Shown: one piece after another, positions 59,464 to 64,000 of the stretch | Layout: every line of letters begins with the position of its first letter | How positions within the stretch are numbered: the first letter of the stretch is position 1 | Origin: Pseudomonas fulva | Lineage (GTDB): Bacteria; Pseudomonadota; Gammaproteobacteria; Pseudomonadales; Pseudomonadaceae | Assembly (NCBI RefSeq): GCF_023517795.1 | Contig: NZ_CP082928.1 | Coordinates: forward strand, 3,906,001-3,970,000 | DNA: 64,000 nt | Direction of reading: 5' to 3' | Position numbers and translations under genes: made by a program | The notes under the pieces: model-generated | Seen by the model: the letters and a program-made list of their open reading frames with translations, nothing else | What the model was told of the DNA's origin: nothing | The model's database searches: none

Positions 59464-60996
59464 CTAGCGGCTTGCCTTGATCCCGTATTTGCGCAGCCGT
59501 GTGGCAATGGCGCTGTGTGAAGTTTGCAGACGCGCTGCCAATTGCCTCGTCGAGGGATGGCTGGCGTAGTAGGTTTCCAACAATTCCTTTTCGAAGGCCG
59601 ACACAGCCGCTTCCAGGCTGGTCACCTCACCCCCAGCCTGCTGCTGGGCTACCGCCGTCCCGGCAATGTCCAGATCACCGACCTGCACCAGATTGCTTTC
59701 GCAGATGGCCGCTGCCCGGAAAATCACGTTCTGCAACTGGCGCACGTTGCCCGGCCAGCGGTTGCCGAGCAGGGCCGGGTAGGTGTCAGGCGTGAGGCGA
59801 CACTGGGTACGCTGGATCTGCGCGCAGGCCTGCTGCATGAAGTGGCGGGCCAGCAGCACGATGTCCTGGCCGCGCTCGCGCAGCGGCGGCACCTGCAGGT
59901 TCAGCACGTTGAGACGGTAGAACAGATCCTCGCGAAACTCCCCCTCGGTGACCATGCGCTCCAGATCGCGGTGGGTGGCGCTGATGATGCGCACGTTGAC
60001 GCGCTCCTCCCGATCACCGCCGACCCGGCGAAAGGTGCCGTCACTGAGAAAGCGCAGCAGCTTGGCCTGCAGGTAGGGGGACATCTCGCCGATCTCGTCG
60101 AGAAACACCGTGCCGTGATTGGCCAGTTCCAGCAGCCCGGGCTTGCCACCGCGCTGGGCGCCGGTGAAGGCACCGGGGGCATAGCCGAACAGCTCGCTTT
60201 CGGCCAGGCTCTCCGGCAGCGCCGCGCAGTTGAGCGCCAGGAAGGGCGCGGCATGGCGCGGGCTCAGGGCATGGCAGGCGCGCGCCACCAGCTCCTTGCC
60301 GGTTCCGGTTTCGCCATGGATCAGCAGCGGGGCGTCCAGCGTCGCCACCCGCTGTGCCCGCGCTTTCAGGGTGCGGATCGGCGTCGAGTCGCCCAGTAGC
60401 GAGTCGAAGCCCTCGGCATGGTCATGGTGCAGCGCTGCCAGGCGCGCGCCGATGCGGCTGGGCTCGTAGAGGGTGAGCAGGGCGCCGGCCAGTTGGCCGG
60501 TTTCGGCGGTTTCGCTGATCGGCGCGGCGTCGAGCAGCAGCGCCTGGCCGTTGAGCGTCACCTCGCGCAGTGGCAGACGAAAATGCTGATCGAGCAGGGC
60601 CTGCTGCAAATCGGCGTCGGCGAACAACTCGCCCAGCGCTTCGCCCTCCGGCTCACGGCCACACAGGGCGATCAGTGCCGGGTTGGCCAGCAGCACCCGG
60701 CCGCCGCCATCGACGGCCAGTACCGGATCGCTCATGGCCGCCAGCAATGCATCGAGCTGCAGGCGCCGGCGTTGCCCGGGCAGGATATCGACCACCTTCA
60801 CCGCCTGCACACCACGTACCTTGAACAGCGCATCGCGCAACTCTTCGAGCACCGCGGCGCTGAGGGTCGGCGCGTCGATATAGACGTTCGGCGGCACCAT
60901 CTCCACGGCGTCGAGGTTGAGGTTGCGACCGCCCAGCAGGGCAAGCACTTCCTGGGTGATTCCAACGCGGTCGATAAAGGTGACGTGAATACGCAT
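59464..60996 (-). CDS. phhR: TyrR-type sigma54-family regulator PhhR (510 aa)
   Basis: ACT domain (MRIHVTFIDRVGITQEVLAL), PAS-like middle, AAA+ domain (HGETGTGKELVARACHALS; ALPESLAESELFGYAPGAFTGA) and C-terminal HTH (STRQLAARLQTSHSAIATRLRKYG). Matches PhhR, the aromatic amino acid regulator. Its target phhA uses the monapterin made by folE-folX-folM in this window. Confidence 0.92.
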   Translation of the reverse strand: MRIHVTFIDRVGITQEVLALLGGRNLNLDAVEMVPPNVYIDAPTLSAAVLEELRDALFKVRGVQAVKVVDILPGQRRRLQLDALLAAMSDPVLAVDGGGRVLLANPALIALCGREPEGEALGELFADADLQQALLDQHFRLPLREVTLNGQALLLDAAPISETAETGQLAGALLTLYEPSRIGARLAALHHDHAEGFDSLLGDSTPIRTLKARAQRVATLDAPLLIHGETGTGKELVARACHALSPRHAAPFLALNCAALPESLAESELFGYAPGAFTGAQRGGKPGLLELANHGTVFLDEIGEMSPYLQAKLLRFLSDGTFRRVGGDREERVNVRIISATHRDLERMVTEGEFREDLFYRLNVLNLQVPPLRERGQDIVLLARHFMQQACAQIQRTQCRLTPDTYPALLGNRWPGNVRQLQNVIFRAAAICESNLVQVGDLDIAGTAVAQQQAGGEVTSLEAAVSAFEKELLETYYASHPSTRQLAARLQTSHSAIATRLRKYGIKASR

Positions 60997-61052
60997 GACG
61001 GGCCGGGCGAGGGGATAACGGTGGCTCAGTATGCCCGGTCTGCGCCGCCCCT

Positions 61053-61075
61053 GTTAACCGCTGCGGATCGTTAAC
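61053..61075. promoter_or_regulatory. Possible LysR-type box upstream of mdcA
   Basis: GTTAAC (61053-61058) repeated as GTTAAC (61070-61075) with 11 bp between, an inverted pair about 90 bp before mdcA. It could bind the malonate regulator MdcR, whose gene is not in the window. Confidence 0.35.
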
Positions 61076-61167
61076 TTGAGCGTAACTATCTGTCGTCGGG
61101 CTTGATTGATGGGCTTCGCGGCGACTCCTAAGGTGCCCTCACGACAGCGGAACTCGTGGAGTCTTCA

Positions 61168-62835
61168 ATGACAACAACCCTTTCCCCACCGCCGCAATGG
61201 TCGCGGCGCCGTGCCGAAAAGGCCCGGCGGCTCGATCAGGCGCGCCACCTCGCCGAGGGTGTGGTGCTGCCGGGCGACAGGATCGTCGCCGCCCTCGAAG
61301 CGCTGATCGCCCCCGGCGACCGCGTGGTGCTCGAAGGTAACAACCAGAAGCAGGCGGACTTCCTTTCCCGCTCCCTGGCCCAGGCCGATCCCGGGCGCCT
61401 GCACGACCTGCACATGATCATGCCCAGCGTCAGCCGCGCCGAGCACCTGGACCTGTTCGAGCGCGGCATCGCCCGCAAGCTCGACTTCTCCTTCGCCGGG
61501 CCGCAGAGCCTGCGCATCGGCCAGTTGCTGGAAGACGGCCTGCTGGAAGTCGGCGCCATCCACACCTACATCGAGCTGTACTCGCGCCTGCTGGTGGACC
61601 TGATCCCCAACGTCGCCCTGGTCGCCGGCTTCCAGGCCGACCGCTACGGCAACATCTATACCGGGCCGAGTACCGAGGACACCCCGGCGCTGGTCGAGCC
61701 CACCGCGTTCAGTGACGGCATCGTGATCTTTCAGGTCAACGAAATCGTCGACGAGCTGCCGCGGGTGGACATTCCCGCTTCCTGGGTGGACTTCGTGGTG
61801 GTGGCCGACAAGCCCTTCTATATCGAGCCGCTGTTCACCCGCGACCCGCGCCATATCAAGCCGGTACACGTACTGATGGCGATGATGGCGATCCGCGGCA
61901 TCTACGAAAAACACAAGGTGCAGTCGCTCAACCATGGCATCGGCTTCAATACCGCTGCCATCGAGCTGATCCTGCCCACCTACGGTGAGTCCCTGGGCCT
62001 GAAGGGCAAGATCTGCCGCAACTGGACGCTCAACCCGCACCCGACGTTGATCCCGGCCATCGAGACCGGCTGGGTGGAAAGCGTGCACTGCTTCGGCACC
62101 GAGCTGGGTATGGAGGGCTATATCGCCCAGCGCCCGGACGTGTTCTTCACCGGCCGCGACGGCTCCATGCGCTCCAACCGCATGATGTGCCAGCTGGCCG
62201 GGCAGTACGCGGTCGACCTGTTTATCGGCGCCACCCTGCAGGTGGATGGTGATGGCCATTCCTCCACCGTGACCCGCGGCCGCCTGGCCGGCTTCGGCGG
62301 CGCGCCGAACATGGGCCACGACCCGCGCGGTCGACGCCACAGCACGCCGGCCTGGCTGGACATGGCGACGCCGGGCGGCGAAGGCCCGGTGACCCTGCTC
62401 GAACGTGGCAAGAAGCTGGTGGTGCAGATGGTCGAGACCTTCCAGGAGGGCGGCAAACCCACCTTCGTCGAGCGCCTGGATGCGGTGGACGTGGCGAAGA
62501 AGTCCGGCATGCCGCTGGCGCCGATCATGATCTACGGCGACGACGTCACTCACCTGCTCACCGAGGAAGGCATCGCCTACCTGTACAAGGCGCGCTCGCT
62601 GGAGGAACGCCAGGCGATGATCGCCGCGGTCGCCGGCGTCACCGCCATCGGCCTGCGTCATGACCCGAAAGCCACCGCACGCATGCGTCGGGAAGGGCTG
62701 ATCGCCCTGCCCGAAGACCTCGGCATTCGCCGCACCGACGCCAGCCGCGAACTGCTTGCGGCCAAAAGCATCGCCGAGCTGGTCGAGTGGTCGGGGGGGC
62801 TCTACAACCCGCCCGCCAAGTTCAGGAGCTGGTGA
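61168..62835 (+). CDS. mdcA: Malonate decarboxylase subunit alpha (555 aa)
   Basis: The ATG at 61168 follows GGAG. CoA-transferase-like subunit: [65 protein letters not shown] and [15 protein letters not shown]. It moves the malonyl/acetyl group onto the ACP subunit MdcC. Confidence 0.96.
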   Translation: MTTTLSPPPQWSRRRAEKARRLDQARHLAEGVVLPGDRIVAALEALIAPGDRVVLEGNNQKQADFLSRSLAQADPGRLHDLHMIMPSVSRAEHLDLFERGIARKLDFSFAGPQSLRIGQLLEDGLLEVGAIHTYIELYSRLLVDLIPNVALVAGFQADRYGNIYTGPSTEDTPALVEPTAFSDGIVIFQVNEIVDELPRVDIPASWVDFVVVADKPFYIEPLFTRDPRHIKPVHVLMAMMAIRGIYEKHKVQSLNHGIGFNTAAIELILPTYGESLGLKGKICRNWTLNPHPTLIPAIETGWVESVHCFGTELGMEGYIAQRPDVFFTGRDGSMRSNRMMCQLAGQYAVDLFIGATLQVDGDGHSSTVTRGRLAGFGGAPNMGHDPRGRRHSTPAWLDMATPGGEGPVTLLERGKKLVVQMVETFQEGGKPTFVERLDAVDVAKKSGMPLAPIMIYGDDVTHLLTEEGIAYLYKARSLEERQAMIAAVAGVTAIGLRHDPKATARMRREGLIALPEDLGIRRTDASRELLAAKSIAELVEWSGGLYNPPAKFRSW

Positions 62836-63713
62836 TGAATGCACTGACTGCAATTCAGCCTCAGCTCTCTTTAGGCGACTGGCTGGCGGATCTGGCCGTC
62901 GACGCGCTGATCGACGAGGCCGACCTGTCGCCCAAGCCGGGGTTGGTGGACCGTCGTGGCAGCGGCGCCCATACCGACCTGCACCTGGGCCTGATGCATG
63001 CCTCGGCGCTGGCTCTGTGGCCCAGTTTCAAGGCCATGGCCGAGGCCGCCCAGCAACGGGGCGAGATCGATCTGCATCTGCGTGAGTCGGTTGGCCGTAT
63101 CGGCCGCGAAGGCGAGGAGGAGATGCTGCGCGTTACCGGCGGCGTCAACACCCACCGCGGCGCGATCTGGGCGCTGGGCCTGCTCAGCAGTGCTGCCGCG
63201 CTGGACGTTCGAACCCTGTCACCGGCCCAGGTGGCCGTGCGCGCCGCGCGTCTGGCTCTGCTCGATGACCGCGCTGCACCGCTCACTGGCGACAGCCATG
63301 GCGCCCAGGCCTGCCGCCGGTACGGCGTGTACGGGGCCCGTGAGGAAGCGCAGCTGGGTTTCCCCGCGGTGCTCCAGCAGGCGCTGCCGCAACTGGCGCG
63401 CAGCCGCGCCGCCGGGGCAGGGGAGCAGAACGCTCGCCTCGATGCGCTGCTGGCGATCATGACCCAACTGGCCGACACCTGCGTGCTCTACCGCGCGGGC
63501 ATGGCCGGGCTGATGCGCATGCAGAGCGGTGCCCGCGCGGTGCTCGCCGCCGGCGGCTGCGCCAGCCTCGACGGTCGCCGCTGCCTGCGCGAGCTGGAGC
63601 GCGACATGCTGCACCTGCGTGCCTCGCCTGGCGGTGCTGCCGATCTGCTCGCCGCCACCCTGTTCCTCGACCGCCTGCAGCATGGGCTGCCGGCGCCGCT
63701 TGGGAGTCTGTGA
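62835..63713 (+). CDS. mdcB: Triphosphoribosyl-dephospho-CoA synthase (292 aa)
   Basis: Starts in the mdcA stop (TGATG). CitG/MdcB motifs [56 protein letters not shown]. Makes the prosthetic-group precursor for MdcC. Confidence 0.95.
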   Translation: MNALTAIQPQLSLGDWLADLAVDALIDEADLSPKPGLVDRRGSGAHTDLHLGLMHASALALWPSFKAMAEAAQQRGEIDLHLRESVGRIGREGEEEMLRVTGGVNTHRGAIWALGLLSSAAALDVRTLSPAQVAVRAARLALLDDRAAPLTGDSHGAQACRRYGVYGAREEAQLGFPAVLQQALPQLARSRAAGAGEQNARLDALLAIMTQLADTCVLYRAGMAGLMRMQSGARAVLAAGGCASLDGRRCLRELERDMLHLRASPGGAADLLAATLFLDRLQHGLPAPLGSL

Positions 63714-63714
63714 A

Positions 63715-64000
63715 ATGGAAACCCTGTCTTTTCGATTTCCCGCCGGGCAACCGGCTCAGGGCCGTGCGCTGGTGGGCTGCGTCGGCTCCGGCGACCTGGA
63801 AGTGATGCTCGAACCCGGCCTGGCCGGCACGCTGGCCATTGAGGTGGTCACCTCGGTCAACGGCAGTTCGCCACGCTGGCAGCTGCTGTTCGAGCGCATG
63901 TTCGGTGAGCAGCAACTGCCGGCGTTGAACATCGCCATTCATGATTTCGGCGCCACGCCCGGCGTGGTGCGCCTGCGCCTGGAACAGGGCCTGGAGGAAC
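63715..64000 (+). CDS. mdcC: Malonate decarboxylase ACP subunit, partial
   Basis: ATG at 63715. METLSFRFPAGQPAQGRALV followed by GCVGSGDLEVMLEP, where the serine of VGSGDLEV carries the prosthetic group. The 95 visible residues are nearly the full family length (about 99); the end is beyond the window. Confidence 0.95.
   Translation, partial: METLSFRFPAGQPAQGRALVGCVGSGDLEVMLEPGLAGTLAIEVVTSVNGSSPRWQLLFERMFGEQQLPALNIAIHDFGATPGVVRLRLEQGLEE

Noticed and set aside
61165..62853. Long leftward 562-codon frame over mdcA
   Set aside because: mdcA has clear family motifs on the forward strand; the other frame is a codon-bias shadow.

Overview
The window is a 64 kb piece of a Pseudomonas-type gammaproteobacterial chromosome. 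The DNA is GC-rich, and the host part carries recA-recX, erdR, dgkA, finR/fpr, bfr/bfd, argC-rnt-pyrC, motY-argG, folE-folX-folM, phhR and an mdc (malonate decarboxylase) operon, a gene set and order typical of Pseudomonas. No sequence search was possible; all names come from motifs, lengths and context.

Positions 1 to about 37,050 are a tailed-phage (siphovirus-like, HK97-type head) prophage whose left end lies outside the window. On the left are an HTH protein, a hypothetical gene, two small secreted DUF4124 proteins, a CI-like S24 repressor and a divergent Cro. The rightward early operon (3.6-8.8 kb) holds replication initiator, DnaC-like loader, small proteins, an internal tyrosine recombinase, a VRR-NUC nuclease and a candidate late regulator. 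A promoter followed by a terminator (8.8-8.9 kb) then leads into the late operon: two holin-like proteins, HNH nuclease, probable cos region, terminase, portal, ClpP-like protease, capsid, connectors, tail tube, tail chaperone with a -1 frameshift site, tape measure, tail tip and fibres, endolysin and nested spanins.

The tail operon is interrupted at 18.8-23.3 kb by accessory cargo: a KilA-N gene flanked by a ~173-bp direct repeat, a non-coding array of about ten consecutive hairpins or perfect palindromes, a small opposite-strand gene, a C4 antisense-RNA/Icd-like/antirepressor module, a DEDDh exonuclease-BRCT fusion and a lipoprotein. The hairpin array is the strongest candidate for something undescribed: several hairpins share one consensus, with paired (compensatory) differences between copies. 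A second unusual point is that 17-bp palindromes found at the CI/Cro control region also lie in front of the DUF4124 pair.

From 37.2 kb on the sequence is host chromosome. cinA, recA (with a LexA box) and recX come first, then a LOG-family protein, a PA3611-like protein, a DTW tRNA-modification enzyme, an EamA transporter, ErdR, DgkA, FinR/Fpr, bacterioferritin/Bfd, ArgC-RNase T-PyrC, a 269-bp MITE-like palindromic element, MotY and ArgG. Next are HopJ and DUF1244 proteins and the tetrahydromonapterin genes folM-folE-folX. These are followed by an apparent light-response group (class II LitR-like MerR, PilZ protein, short LOV protein, TGTACA boxes), a flavodoxin, a Gly/Thr-rich secreted protein, PhhR, and mdcA-mdcB-mdcC, the last cut by the window edge.
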